Of a stretch of DNA of 64,000 nucleotides, positions 17,325 to 26,900 are shown one piece after another (the stretch's first letter is position 1; each line of letters starts with the position of its first letter). The notes beneath the pieces were generated by a model. That model was not told the DNA's origin. It was given only the letters and a program-made list of their open reading frames with translations, and ran no database searches. Location of the stretch: positions 186,001 through 250,000 of the forward strand of contig NZ_JAWXRD010000040.1 of NCBI RefSeq assembly GCF_033843265.1. The letters run 5' to 3'. This stretch comes from Scandinavium lactucae (lineage in GTDB: Bacteria; Pseudomonadota; Gammaproteobacteria; Enterobacterales; Enterobacteriaceae). Position numbers and translations under genes: made by a program.

Positions 17325-18509
17325 ATGAGCAAGAGCAATCACCTCGCAGACCGCATCCAACAACTGCAACCCTCCGCCATCCGAGAACTGTTAAAACACA
17401 GTAAAATGCCCGGCATCATTTCCCTGGCCGGGGGCATTCCTTCCGCGGAATTATTTGATAAAGAAGGTCTCGCCACCGCCACACAGCGCGTGGTTGAAGA
17501 GAGCTTTGGCGATGCCTTTCAGTACGGCTTAACCGAAGGCAACGTGGAGTTACGCCAGCAGTTGGTGGGCTTGTGCCAGGCGCGTGGAATAACGACCTCA
17601 GCCGATCGCCTGCTAATCACCTCCGGTTCGCAACAGGCGCTGGATCTGTTGATTCGTTCGTTGGCAAATCCGGGTGACGTATTCGTGGTCGAACGACCAA
17701 CCTATCTCGCGACCCTGCAAATTCTCAGCCTCACCGAAGCGACAGTGAAATCAGTGGGCAGCGATGCCGACGGGATGAAGGTCGATGAGCTGGAAGCGCT
17801 GCTTAATACCACCCGTATTAAAGCGGTTTATATTGTGCCGACGTTCGGCAACCCAAGTGGCACCACGCTCAGCGCCGAGCGCCGTGAGAAGCTGGTGAAG
17901 CTGGCAATTAAGCATGATTTCGTGATCATCGAAGATGACCCGTATGGTGCGATCAGCTTTACCGAAGAGCGTCAGAAAACGCTGTTCCAGACCGCCGCAG
18001 CGTTAGGCGACCATCACAGCGTGGTATACACCTCAACGTTCTCAAAAATTCTGGCTCCGGGCCTGCGCGTAGGCTGGATTATTTTGCCGGAATGGATGCA
18101 GCAGAAAGTGGCCATCGTCAAACAGGCGACCGATCTGCACGCTAACTCCTTTACCCAATCGTTGGTATCGGCATACCTGACGATGGATCGTCTCGAACCA
18201 CAAATTGCGCTGATTCGTGAAGCCTATAAGCAGAAATGCCAGGCGTTGTCGCGTTTCCTGAAAGAGGAACTCGACGACCACATTACTTTCAATCAGCCTC
18301 AGGGCGGCATGTTCCTGTGGGCCCAGTTCCGTTACGATTTTGACACCACCCAGTGGTTGAAGAGCACCCTGGAAAAGGGCGTGGTTTACGTGCCGGGCGA
18401 GTTCTTCTTTAGCGATTGCGCCGATAAGAAAACGCTGCGTTTCTCTTATGCGACCGCCACGGAAGATCAACTGTACGAAGCGGTTAAGCGTCTGAAGTCG
18501 GCGCTATAA
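17325..18509 (+). CDS. PLP-dependent aminotransferase, fold type I
   Basis: 394 residues of the 2-aminoadipate (LysN)/MocR-catalytic type. The PLP lysine is in STFSKILAPGLRVGW. The PLP ring aspartate and tyrosine lie in IIEDDPYGA, and the substrate-carboxylate arginine near the end is in LRFSYA. It has no N-terminal GntR domain, so it is an enzyme rather than a MocR regulator. Donor and acceptor are not identifiable from sequence alone. Confidence 0.85.
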   Translation: MSKSNHLADRIQQLQPSAIRELLKHSKMPGIISLAGGIPSAELFDKEGLATATQRVVEESFGDAFQYGLTEGNVELRQQLVGLCQARGITTSADRLLITSGSQQALDLLIRSLANPGDVFVVERPTYLATLQILSLTEATVKSVGSDADGMKVDELEALLNTTRIKAVYIVPTFGNPSGTTLSAERREKLVKLAIKHDFVIIEDDPYGAISFTEERQKTLFQTAAALGDHHSVVYTSTFSKILAPGLRVGWIILPEWMQQKVAIVKQATDLHANSFTQSLVSAYLTMDRLEPQIALIREAYKQKCQALSRFLKEELDDHITFNQPQGGMFLWAQFRYDFDTTQWLKSTLEKGVVYVPGEFFFSDCADKKTLRFSYATATEDQLYEAVKRLKSAL

Positions 18510-18523
18510 TTCCTGTCTGTTTT

Positions 18524-18548
18524 GCCCGGTGGCGCGATGCCACCGGGC
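18524..18548. repeat. REP-like palindrome
   Basis: GCCCGGTGGC, loop GCGAT, GCCACCGGGC: a perfect 10-bp stem between two convergent genes. It resembles the unit at 2290-2316 and probably acts as a bidirectional terminator. Confidence 0.7.
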
Positions 18549-18554
18549 CTGAAA

Positions 18555-18920
18555 TTAAATCTCGCTATTTTTATCCTCTGACTTTAGCAACATAGGCCCG
18601 GCTTCTTTCTCGATATGTTTCGCCAGTTTTTTACCCAGTAAGGTAATTAACGGCCCTGCGAACAGGCCGCCTAACCCAGCCATCAATAATAGCTTGTCGT
18701 CCTGCGCGTTTCGGGAGAGGACAAAAATACTTAAAAGCATACCGGTGAAACAGGAAACTATCATCTGACAGATAACACCAGGAATGTCCTTGAGAGTTAT
18801 TGCTTTATTCCTAAGCACAATATAGCGGACCAAACCACCCCAGGCTGATATTCCAATAACAGCCGCTAATATTTCTTTATCCAGAAAAATAATATCTCTG
18901 AATTGTGATGCACCAACCAT
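18555..18920 (-). CDS. Holin-like small membrane protein
   Basis: 121 residues from ATG 18920, which has TGAGGA upstream; a longer in-frame reading to 19013 has no ribosome site. Three hydrophobic segments (about 14-32, 45-64 and 72-92), a glycine-rich turn (MAGLGGLFAGPLITLLG) and a charged C-terminus match phage holins of the LydA/holin-3 type. No endolysin, spanin or other phage gene adjoins it. It could be a domesticated holin or prophage relic. Confidence 0.65.
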   Translation of the reverse strand: MVGASQFRDIIFLDKEILAAVIGISAWGGLVRYIVLRNKAITLKDIPGVICQMIVSCFTGMLLSIFVLSRNAQDDKLLLMAGLGGLFAGPLITLLGKKLAKHIEKEAGPMLLKSEDKNSEI

Positions 18921-19188
18921 AATTAAATCCTCAGAAGTAAGCGATGAACAATTAACGATACGGATAAAAATACACGCCCAATACCTGAACAGTACAATCA
19001 AAAAACAACACAACTCAATTTATCTAAAATTGAGGAAATAAGAGGGAAATGACGAAAGATGATTGACTGTGAGGTTATGGCCGTAATAAACAGTCTTACT
19101 GTTGGTTTTATGGGGTTTTGGAATAATGAGGGGTAAGTTGGCACGGATTGACTAATCTATAAAGATGCATCTTGCGGAGTATCGCTCC

Positions 19189-20715
19189 ATGAATGCCTCT
19201 TTGTCGCAACGCCTCATCAACACGCTCATTATCGGGCCAATCGTCTCTTTTTTGCTATGCGCAGCCTACGCCGCGCCAACCAAAGCCCCTCCGGCGGATG
19301 CGCTGGCGGTGAATCTGGACGATATCCAGCAACCCTGGGTCGGGGATTTGCCGGGCATGTATGACCGGCGGGTGATCCGCGTATTAACAACCTACAGCAA
19401 GACGTTCTTCTTCATCGATAAAGGGATGCAGCGCGGATTGACGCATGATCTGTTTATGGTATTTGAGCGCGATCTGAACAAAAAATTAATGAAGCAGGAC
19501 AAGCTCAGCCACCGGCATCTTCGGGTGCGAGTCCTGTTCGTGCCTGTCACGCGGGGACAGCTCTTCACCGCCTTAAAGGAGGGGAAGGGCGATATCATCG
19601 CGGCCAATCTGACCATTACCCCGGCGCGTCAGACGTTCGTGGCATTCAGTGATTCGCTTTACCCGAACGCGCAAGAGTTGTTGCTCACCGGGCCTTTCTC
19701 GCCGAAAGTCGAAAACCTGGAGCAGCTCTCCGGCAAAACGGTCTTTGTCCGCTATTCCTCGAGCTATTACGAGAGTCTGGTGGCGTTAAATGCGCGATTC
19801 GCGAAAGAGTCAATACCGCTGGTGACGCTGGAACCTGCACCTGAAGCGCTGGAGGATGAAGACCTGATTGAAATGCTTAACGCCGGGCTGGTGCCAATGA
19901 TCGTCGTTGATAAACATAAGGCACTTTTTTGGAAGCAGGTATTCCCCAAAATTCAGGTTCACGAGGACATTGTGCTGCGAGATCACGCGGATATCGCCTG
20001 GGCGGTACGTAAAGACAGCCCACAACTTCTGGCCTTGCTGAATGACTTTGTGAAGCAGAATAAACTCGGCAGCACGCTCGGCAATACGCTGTTATTACGT
20101 TACCTGAAGAGTGCCAAATACGTTAAAGACGCCACTTCCGAGCAAGGGCGGCGAAAATTTTTATCGATGGTGAACGTGTTCAGGAAATATGGTGAGCACT
20201 ACAACGTCGACTGGCTGTTGATGGTGGCGCAGGGTTATCAGGAATCACGCCTGAATCAGTCGGTAAGAAGTCCGGTCGGGGCGATTGGGGTGATGCAGGT
20301 GATGCCGAAAACGGGGAAGGAGCTCAACGTGGGCGATATTCGTCAGCTGGAACCGAACATTAATGCCGGGGTGAAATACATGCGCTGGATGATAGACCAG
20401 TATTACGGCGACGAGCCAATGACCCCACTGGATAAGGCTCTTTTTTCATTTGCCTCCTATAATGCCGGACCCGCCAGGATTGCGCGCCTTCGAGCGGAAA
20501 CTAAAAAGCGCGGCTTCGATCCTAACGTTTGGTTTGGCAACGTTGAAAATCTGGCCGCCGAAAAGATTGGTGCTGAAACGGTGACCTACGTGAGCAATAT
20601 TTATAAATACTACATTGCCTATCGCCTGGTAATGGATGAGATCGCACGAAAACAAAAAGCCGTTAAATTGGCTGAATCGCAACCGCAACCGGAACCGGCT
20701 ACGCCACCGAACTGA
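19189..20715 (+). CDS. MltF-like membrane-associated lytic murein transglycosylase
   Basis: 508 residues from ATG 19189 (an ATG at 19165 would add eight). The N-terminus is a signal sequence (LIIGPIVSFLLCAAYAA). Residues ~50-310 form a family 3 solute-binding-protein fold. Residues ~350-470 form an SLT lysozyme-like domain with the catalytic glutamate in QGYQESRLNQSVRSPVGAIG, then GVMQVMP and FASYNAGPARI. This is the MltF architecture, but it is not the conserved mltF locus (no purL or tadA nearby), so it is a paralogue. It cleaves peptidoglycan glycan strands to 1,6-anhydro products in the periplasm. Confidence 0.85.
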   Translation: MNASLSQRLINTLIIGPIVSFLLCAAYAAPTKAPPADALAVNLDDIQQPWVGDLPGMYDRRVIRVLTTYSKTFFFIDKGMQRGLTHDLFMVFERDLNKKLMKQDKLSHRHLRVRVLFVPVTRGQLFTALKEGKGDIIAANLTITPARQTFVAFSDSLYPNAQELLLTGPFSPKVENLEQLSGKTVFVRYSSSYYESLVALNARFAKESIPLVTLEPAPEALEDEDLIEMLNAGLVPMIVVDKHKALFWKQVFPKIQVHEDIVLRDHADIAWAVRKDSPQLLALLNDFVKQNKLGSTLGNTLLLRYLKSAKYVKDATSEQGRRKFLSMVNVFRKYGEHYNVDWLLMVAQGYQESRLNQSVRSPVGAIGVMQVMPKTGKELNVGDIRQLEPNINAGVKYMRWMIDQYYGDEPMTPLDKALFSFASYNAGPARIARLRAETKKRGFDPNVWFGNVENLAAEKIGAETVTYVSNIYKYYIAYRLVMDEIARKQKAVKLAESQPQPEPATPPN

Positions 20716-20941
20716 ACTCCTTAGCCCAGGAATCAACATGAGATCGATAGATAAACGCAGCAACACGGCTTCTATAGATGTCATCAGAATATTTTATCCA
20801 GCCGAGGCAAGGGTATTCTGCCGGAGCGCTTTCTATTAACAGTGAATGGATGTCGTCTTCCGTGAGCAGATCCATCGACGAAAATGTTTCTAAAATCCAG
20901 GATTCAAATTGTGTACGGTCCTGTAGTAAAACGGTCTTCAT
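20699..20941 (-). CDS. Small acidic hypothetical protein
   Basis: 80 residues, with AGGTGA upstream of the ATG at 20941. The product is soluble and acidic and rich in aromatic residues (CLGWIKYSDDIYRS). It overlaps the 3' end of the convergent transglycosylase by 17 bp. I do not recognise a family. Confidence 0.55.
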   Translation of the reverse strand: MKTVLLQDRTQFESWILETFSSMDLLTEDDIHSLLIESAPAEYPCLGWIKYSDDIYRSRVAAFIYRSHVDSWAKEFSSVA

Positions 20942-21673
20942 TTGTTCACCTAATAATTAACAACACGAAAAGGCTTCGTGAATGCTCAGCCGCGCGCATC
21001 TTAAGGCAGAGTGAAGGTGAAGTTTTAATGATCATTTGTAACAAAGTTGCAAATAGTTATATTGTTCTGTGAAAGCAATGAGTTGTTTTAATGTTTACAG
21101 CCTATAAATAACTATGGTTACTATTTATCGGCTAGTTATTTTTATAACGTTTCAGCTATAAATATTAATAAATATAACGCTCCCTCACTGCACCTGGCGC
21201 ATGTCATGTTGACGGTTATTACGCCATTTGTTTTATATTTATTTTAAAATAAAACTAGCATTGCAATCACCCTGTGTTTATACGGTGTTAGTTTCAAAAT
21301 GATTGTATTACAACTGCTTACACATGTGTTTCCGTGAAGGCATAGGATTTAACGATATTATATTCTGAATAATTAGCGAGTTAGCCGATTTAAATTCTAG
21401 TAAAACGCCTTTTATTTATTTTATCTTATTGTTTTATATGCTTTTTTGTGCGGTGGTGCGAATGTCAGCCAGGCCTTTTAGCCAATCTTTGCAAGGATGT
21501 TGGCTTGTTCTATCATAGACATAGTGGAATCTTCTCAGCATCACCAGGTTTCATTCTTGTTATTGAAACAATGTTTAACCTCACTTTATGTCATGCCTGT
21601 TATTAGCTGACCTGCCTTTATTCGTGCAGGTCCAGATAGCTACGTAGACACTATCAATTGGAATAACCTCATC
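20942..21673. other. Long AT-rich intergenic region
   Basis: 732 bp with no convincing gene. Near its right end a hairpin GACCTGC (21609-21615) / GCAGGTC (21626-21632) lies in the probable leader of the efflux operon. No other structure was recognised. Confidence 0.5.
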
Positions 21674-22786
21674 ATGGAAAATAACGAACTATCCACCGTC
21701 ATAGAGAAAAGACTGGTTGCCAGATTTCTGGATATGTTCATCAAGCTCTGTCTTATTCTCGGACTAGGCTCTTTTTGCTTTACCATCATTTCGCCTTTCT
21801 TAAATATGCTGCTGTGGGCAGTGATTTTGGCGGTCACGCTGTATCCGCTGCATCAACGCTTTGTGGCCCGTATGGGCGGCAAACAGGGGTTAGCGGCGAC
21901 GGTTCTGGTGGTGTTGGGCATCCTGCTCATTGTGGCACCGACCGTAGCGATGCTGACATCGCTGGGTGATAGCATCAGTAGCCTGGTGGTAAATGTCAGC
22001 CATCACAATCTGGTGATCCCGGCACCGCCGGAAGGCATTGCTTCAATTCCATTAGTCGGTAAAAAACTGTTCGCGGTCTGGCATCAGGCATCGGTCGATT
22101 TACCCGGTTTAATTCAAAGTTATCGCCCACAGCTCGGCGCGTTCACCAAAACACTGGTCGCGGTGATGGCCAGTATGGGCGGCGGGTTAATTGGCTTCGT
22201 ATTTTCCTTTATCGTGGCCGGGATCGTCATGGCCTGGGGCGGGCCAGGTGCTCGCAGTGCCGAACGCATCGCGGTGCGTATTACCGATGAACGCCGTGGC
22301 GCGAATTTGACCAAACTTTGTACCAGCACCATTCGTGCGGTGGCAATGGGGGTTATCGGTGTCGCCTTTATTCAGGCGTTACTGGCGGGTGTGGTAATGG
22401 CGATTGCGGGCATTCCGGCAGTCGGCATCTTCTTTGTTCTGGCGCTGATCCTCGGTATCGCACAGGTGCCGGTCCTGCTTGTCACGGCCCCAGCTATCGT
22501 CATCATGTGGATGACAGGCGATCACGGTATGGTGATGAATATTGTCTTCACCGTGTTACTGGTTGTGGCCGGTATGGTCGATAACGTGCTTAAGCCGCTG
22601 CTGTTAGGACGCGGGGTTGATGCGCCTATGCCTGTGGTGCTGATCGGTGCGCTCGGCGGCATGGCTGCCAGCGGTATCCTCGGGATGTTCGTCGGGGCGA
22701 CGTTGCTCTCCATCGGCTATCGCATCTTTATGGCCTGGATTGACCAGGGGCCAGATGGCCTGGCGACGCGCGAAAATGCTCAATGA
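21674..22786 (+). CDS. AI-2E/PerM family transporter
   Basis: 370 residues with about eight membrane segments and the family's C-terminal pattern (LGIAQVPVLL...VDNVLKPLLLGRGVDAP). It is the first gene of a tightly packed operon with an outer-membrane factor, a periplasmic adaptor, a DUF2955 protein and a channel-like protein. Its stop overlaps the start of the next gene by 11 bp. The substrate is unknown. Confidence 0.8.
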   Translation: MENNELSTVIEKRLVARFLDMFIKLCLILGLGSFCFTIISPFLNMLLWAVILAVTLYPLHQRFVARMGGKQGLAATVLVVLGILLIVAPTVAMLTSLGDSISSLVVNVSHHNLVIPAPPEGIASIPLVGKKLFAVWHQASVDLPGLIQSYRPQLGAFTKTLVAVMASMGGGLIGFVFSFIVAGIVMAWGGPGARSAERIAVRITDERRGANLTKLCTSTIRAVAMGVIGVAFIQALLAGVVMAIAGIPAVGIFFVLALILGIAQVPVLLVTAPAIVIMWMTGDHGMVMNIVFTVLLVVAGMVDNVLKPLLLGRGVDAPMPVVLIGALGGMAASGILGMFVGATLLSIGYRIFMAWIDQGPDGLATRENAQ

Positions 22787-24299
22787 CGACCACTTTGGGC
22801 GCTTCCTGATAACAGGGAGCGCCTGCCTGGTGCTGACGGCCTGTACCACGCTGGGTCCGGACTACAAAACGCCTCAGGTCCCGGAGTTGAATCAGTGGCA
22901 GCCGACGGCCAAAAGCAGGGTGTCTAACGCAACGCTGACTAATTACGATCAGTGGTGGACGCAGCTCAACGATCCAACGCTGACAATGCTTATTAATGAA
23001 GCGCTGCGTAAAAACCCGGATGTGAAGATTGCCGGGCTACGCATTCTGGAATCACGGGCTCAGTTGGGCATTGCTGAAAGCTTACTCGGTCCGCAGGCCA
23101 CTATCGGCAGCGGGGAAGTCATCACCGGCGGCCAGCGTCGGAACAACCGCTATATTGCGAGCACCAACTATGGCGCTGGATTCAATCTCGGTTGGGAGCT
23201 TGATTTTTGGGGCAAATTTCAACGCGGGGTGGAGTCTGCCGATGCGAGTTACTTCGCGACTCTCGCCCAGTATGACGATATTCAGGTGTTGATGGCCGCC
23301 CAGGTGGCGCAGCTGTATGTCAACATCCGCACCTTAGAAGCGCGGCTGCAAATCACCCGCAGCAACGCCAAAATTCAGCGCCGTAGCCTCGACATCACCG
23401 AGAAACTGTTCCTCAGCGGCAACAGCGCGGAGCTTGATGTCCAGCAGGCGAAAACGCAATACCTCTCGACGCTCTCCAGTATTCCACAGCTGGAAACCAG
23501 CCTGAATCAAAGTCAGAACGCGCTCAGCGTGTTACTGGCGCGCAAACCGGGTCCGCTGCCAGAGATGACGAGCAACACCGGCGTTATCCCGCAAGGCACG
23601 CTGGCAATGGTATCTGAAGTCCCTGCGGATTTGCTACGCCGTCGGCCTGATGTACGGGTGGCCGAGCGGCAGCTGGCAGCGCAATCAGCGCTGATCGGCG
23701 TTGCTGAAAGCGAGTTATATCCCTCGATTTCACTGATTGGCAGCGTGGGGATTAGCGCTCGAAACGGCGGGAGTAGCAGCCTGTCATGGGCAGCAGGCCC
23801 AACCTTTAGCTGGAATTTGTTGGATCAAGGGCGGCTGGGTAATCAGGTGCTGGTTCAGGATGCACGTTTTTTGCAACTGCATGAACGCTACCGGGATGCC
23901 GTGTTCCAGGCGGCGCGCGAAGTGGACGATGCGGCGGTCGCCTATGCCAATGACAAAGACGAAATTGCGCTCCTGACGCAAACAGGTGAAGCGGCAAATC
24001 GTTCGCTGACGATAGCCAATACGCAATATCGCGAAGGGATGGCCGATTTCCAGCGGGTGCTGGATTCGCAACGTGCCTTGTTTAATCAGCAGGAACGGCT
24101 GGTCAACAGTCGGGGTGCCCAAATGCGCGACCTGATAACGCTATATAAAGCGCTCGGGGGCGGTTGGGAAAAAGGGCGGGAACGACCGTTGGTTGACCCA
24201 CAAACTGACGCGCATCTACGCCAGCGGGATAACTGGAAGCCCCTGCTTGATGCGCCATTACCCGCCGCCAACAGTCTTCAGGAAGGAACGCAGCCATGA
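22776..24299 (+). CDS. NodT-family outer-membrane efflux lipoprotein
   Basis: 507 residues from ATG 22776, inside the end of the preceding gene. The lipobox LTAC near residue 22 predicts an acylated N-terminal cysteine. Two outer-membrane efflux protein repeats follow, with typical NPD, LGWELDFWGKF, LRRRPDVR and NLLDQGR segments. It forms the outer-membrane tunnel of a tripartite exporter with the next two genes. Confidence 0.9.
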   Translation: MLNDDHFGRFLITGSACLVLTACTTLGPDYKTPQVPELNQWQPTAKSRVSNATLTNYDQWWTQLNDPTLTMLINEALRKNPDVKIAGLRILESRAQLGIAESLLGPQATIGSGEVITGGQRRNNRYIASTNYGAGFNLGWELDFWGKFQRGVESADASYFATLAQYDDIQVLMAAQVAQLYVNIRTLEARLQITRSNAKIQRRSLDITEKLFLSGNSAELDVQQAKTQYLSTLSSIPQLETSLNQSQNALSVLLARKPGPLPEMTSNTGVIPQGTLAMVSEVPADLLRRRPDVRVAERQLAAQSALIGVAESELYPSISLIGSVGISARNGGSSSLSWAAGPTFSWNLLDQGRLGNQVLVQDARFLQLHERYRDAVFQAAREVDDAAVAYANDKDEIALLTQTGEAANRSLTIANTQYREGMADFQRVLDSQRALFNQQERLVNSRGAQMRDLITLYKALGGGWEKGRERPLVDPQTDAHLRQRDNWKPLLDAPLPAANSLQEGTQP

Positions 24300-25390
24300 C
24301 CGAATCTTCATCTCCAGCGGGGCAAGCCAGTCGTCGCGGAGTGTTTATTCTCCTCGCCGTGATAGCGGTGCTGCTGTGTTGGTATCTCGCTGCCGACAGG
24401 TTGACGCCTTATACGTCACAGGCTCGAGTGCAGGCGTTTGTGATCCCCATTTCTGCCGAAGTGGCGGGGCAAATCCAGAAAGTGTACGTCAAGGATAACC
24501 AGCGGGTTAAGCCCGGCGATCGCTTATTCGAACTGGATCCGGAACCGTATGACATTGCGTTAGCCAAAGCGCGGTCGGACTACAACACGGTGCTAAGTTC
24601 AGTCAACGCCAACAACGAAACTATTGCGGCAGCTAAAGCCGGTGTAGACGCCGCGACCGCCGCTTACCAGAATGCCGCCAAGGACGCCGACCGCCAGGAA
24701 CGGCTGTATCGGGAAGATCCCGGCACGATTTCGGTGCGTCGTCTTGAAGTAGCGCAGGCCACACGTGAAACCGCCCGCAGCCAGATGGCGGCTGCGGCTG
24801 CCGATCTGCGGCGGGCCACCGCAGCCAACGGCGTCGCGGGGGAGAATAACTCGCAGCTTCTAAGCGCCCGTTCGGCGGTACACAAAGCCGAACTGGATCG
24901 CAAAAATACGCTGATCGTTGCCACCACTCGCGGCCTGGTGACGGATTTGCAGACTGATATCGGTCAGTTTCTCGGGGCCGGTGCGCCGGTGATGACGCTG
25001 GTGTCGATCAACGATGTCTGGATAAGCGCCGACATGACAGAAAATAATATCGGCAATATTAAGCCGGGCGATGAAGTCGCAATTCTGCTTGATAGTATGC
25101 CCGGTCATATTTTTAAAGGGCAGGTGCGCAGTATCGGGTATGGCGTGAGTGCCTCGTCAAACCCGCCTGCGGGGAGCTTGCCGACCATCGACAACAATCG
25201 TGACTGGCTGCGTCAGGCGCAGCGCTTCCCGGTCAAAGTGGCATTCGCAAAAGAGGATGCCCCTCCGGTTGAAAGCCTGCGGGTCGGCGGGCAGGCGGAT
25301 GTGCTGGTCTACGCCAACGGCAGCGGCCTGATGAGCGTCCTGGGTAGCATCTATATCCGCCTGATGAGCGGGTTCTCGTATCTCTATTAA
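24296..25390 (+). CDS. HlyD/EmrA-type periplasmic adaptor protein
   Basis: 364 residues: one N-terminal membrane anchor (about 14-33), a split biotinyl-lipoyl domain (SAEVAGQIQKVYVKDNQRVK), a coiled-coil hairpin (about 90-200) and a beta-barrel (DVWISADMTENNIGNIKPGD). It overlaps the previous gene by four bases (ATGA). It connects the inner-membrane partner to the outer-membrane factor. Confidence 0.9.
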   Translation: MTESSSPAGQASRRGVFILLAVIAVLLCWYLAADRLTPYTSQARVQAFVIPISAEVAGQIQKVYVKDNQRVKPGDRLFELDPEPYDIALAKARSDYNTVLSSVNANNETIAAAKAGVDAATAAYQNAAKDADRQERLYREDPGTISVRRLEVAQATRETARSQMAAAAADLRRATAANGVAGENNSQLLSARSAVHKAELDRKNTLIVATTRGLVTDLQTDIGQFLGAGAPVMTLVSINDVWISADMTENNIGNIKPGDEVAILLDSMPGHIFKGQVRSIGYGVSASSNPPAGSLPTIDNNRDWLRQAQRFPVKVAFAKEDAPPVESLRVGGQADVLVYANGSGLMSVLGSIYIRLMSGFSYLY

Positions 25391-25401
25391 GGTGGCGTGC
25401 G

Positions 25402-26424
25402 ATGCATAACGGCGATCGTGCTGTCCTCAGGATCAGCTGCGGAACCGCCATTGCGGCGCTGATCTGCTATAGCCTCGCGCTGCCGATGCCGCATCTGGGC
25501 TGCATTATGGCGTGGATTGTGCTGTGTCAGGGCAAGCCGCTGCCAATCAAAAAAGGGATCGTCGTCGGACTTCTGCTGATGACCACCCTGGCCGGTGGCG
25601 TATTGATGGTGCCCATGCTGACGCATTTTCCGCTGGCAGCGCTGCTGTTCACCGCGCTGCTGCTGTATCTGTTGATGCTGATGGGGCTGGCGGGAAAGGG
25701 AACTCAGGCGATGCTGCTGACGGTGGCGGTAACGATCATTCCCATCGCCGGGTTGATTGAACAATCTCTTGCCGTCGGCATTGCCCAGATGATGGGGCTC
25801 GGGATCATTATCGGCACGGTGGTTAACCGCCTGGCCTTGGCGCTGTTTCCTCCCCAGGCCACTCCCGCAGGGGCTGCAAAAGTGCCTTTGATGCCAGAAT
25901 CCCCCCATCAACTGGCCCTGCGCGCGGTGCTGATTGTGCTCCCGGTGTGGCTGCTGGCGTTGAGCAATCCAGCGTTTTATATCCCGGCAGTAATGAAAAC
26001 CGTGATGCTGGCGCAGCAGACCAATACCCTGTCGGCGAAACAGGTCGGGCGGGAACTGGTGTTGTCGACGCTGATGGGTGCGGCGCTGGCGGTCGGGCTG
26101 TGGTTCGGACTAAGCCTCTGGCCGTCATTGATGATGCTCGTGCTGTGGCTGGCGCTGGTCAGCCTGTGGGTCGCGCGTCGTCTGGTGCGACTGGTCGCTA
26201 CCCGGTTCACGCCCTCTTTCTGGAGCAACGCCTGGATAACGGGCCTGATCCTGGTGGGCCCGGCTATTCAGGATAGCGCCGCCGGGAAAGACGTCTGGCT
26301 GGCGTCGGCGATGCGCTGCTCTTTATTTATTATGGTTGCCCTGTATGGCTGGGCATGTGTGGTGTTTGTTGAGCGCTGGTATCCAAGCGGGCGACCCGCG
26401 GTAGAAGCGGTCGCAGGAGAGTAA
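25402..26424 (+). CDS. DUF2955/FUSC-like inner-membrane transporter subunit
   Basis: 340 residues with about ten hydrophobic segments in two halves, the arrangement of DUF2955 proteins that accompany HlyD-type adaptors (compare the AaeB/YccS fusaric-acid-resistance class). It is the likely inner-membrane pump of the operon. Ribosome site AAGGTGG precedes the ATG. Confidence 0.75.
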   Translation: MHNGDRAVLRISCGTAIAALICYSLALPMPHLGCIMAWIVLCQGKPLPIKKGIVVGLLLMTTLAGGVLMVPMLTHFPLAALLFTALLLYLLMLMGLAGKGTQAMLLTVAVTIIPIAGLIEQSLAVGIAQMMGLGIIIGTVVNRLALALFPPQATPAGAAKVPLMPESPHQLALRAVLIVLPVWLLALSNPAFYIPAVMKTVMLAQQTNTLSAKQVGRELVLSTLMGAALAVGLWFGLSLWPSLMMLVLWLALVSLWVARRLVRLVATRFTPSFWSNAWITGLILVGPAIQDSAAGKDVWLASAMRCSLFIMVALYGWACVVFVERWYPSGRPAVEAVAGE

Positions 26425-26425
26425 T

Positions 26426-26851
26426 ATGCTGTTAGTTTTAGTGACGGGGATGCCGGTCATCCTGTTAAATATGCTGTTGCAGTCGTGGGTGGCGGTGTGC
26501 TGTATCCGTTTTTACATCAAACGCTTTCATCACAAAGAAGGGGTGATCGCCGGGGCGCTGGCACTGTTTGGCATCATCTTAATTGTGCTGATGGGGAACC
26601 TGTTGCAAATCATGCTGTGGGGGATCCTGTTCCTGCTGTTGGGCGAGTTTTCGACGCTCCATGAGGCGGTTTACCATTCGGGAGTGAATTTTGCCACTCT
26701 CGGCTATGGCGATATTGTGATGAGTGCTAAATGGAAACTGCTTGGCCCGCTGGAAGCGGTCAACGGTGCGCTGATGATTGGTCTGTCCGGTGCCAGCATG
26801 TTGGCCGTGTTGCAACACCATATCCGCAAGCAGGTTGGCGAGTTTAAATGA
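26426..26851 (+). CDS. Small potassium-channel-like membrane protein
   Basis: 141 residues with three to four membrane segments and a K+ selectivity-filter motif in NFATLGYGDIVMS. The pore-helix sequence before it (TLHEAVYHSGV) and the following segment match the two-TM ion-channel family (Ion_trans_2). No RCK or other regulatory domain is present. The start follows two bases after the DUF2955 stop, so it is the last gene of the efflux operon. Ion transport has not been shown; the filter motif is what is seen. Confidence 0.75.
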   Translation: MLLVLVTGMPVILLNMLLQSWVAVCCIRFYIKRFHHKEGVIAGALALFGIILIVLMGNLLQIMLWGILFLLLGEFSTLHEAVYHSGVNFATLGYGDIVMSAKWKLLGPLEAVNGALMIGLSGASMLAVLQHHIRKQVGEFK

Positions 26852-26856
26852 TATTC

Positions 26857-26886
26857 ACCCGAGTCTGGAGGCAGCCGGACTCGGGT
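26857..26886. terminator. Bidirectional terminator between convergent operons
   Basis: ACCCGAGTC (26857-26865) pairs with GACTCGGGT (26878-26886), followed by ATTTA. It lies between the efflux operon and the convergent glycosidase gene. Confidence 0.65.
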
Positions 26887-26900
26887 ATTTACATCGCGGA

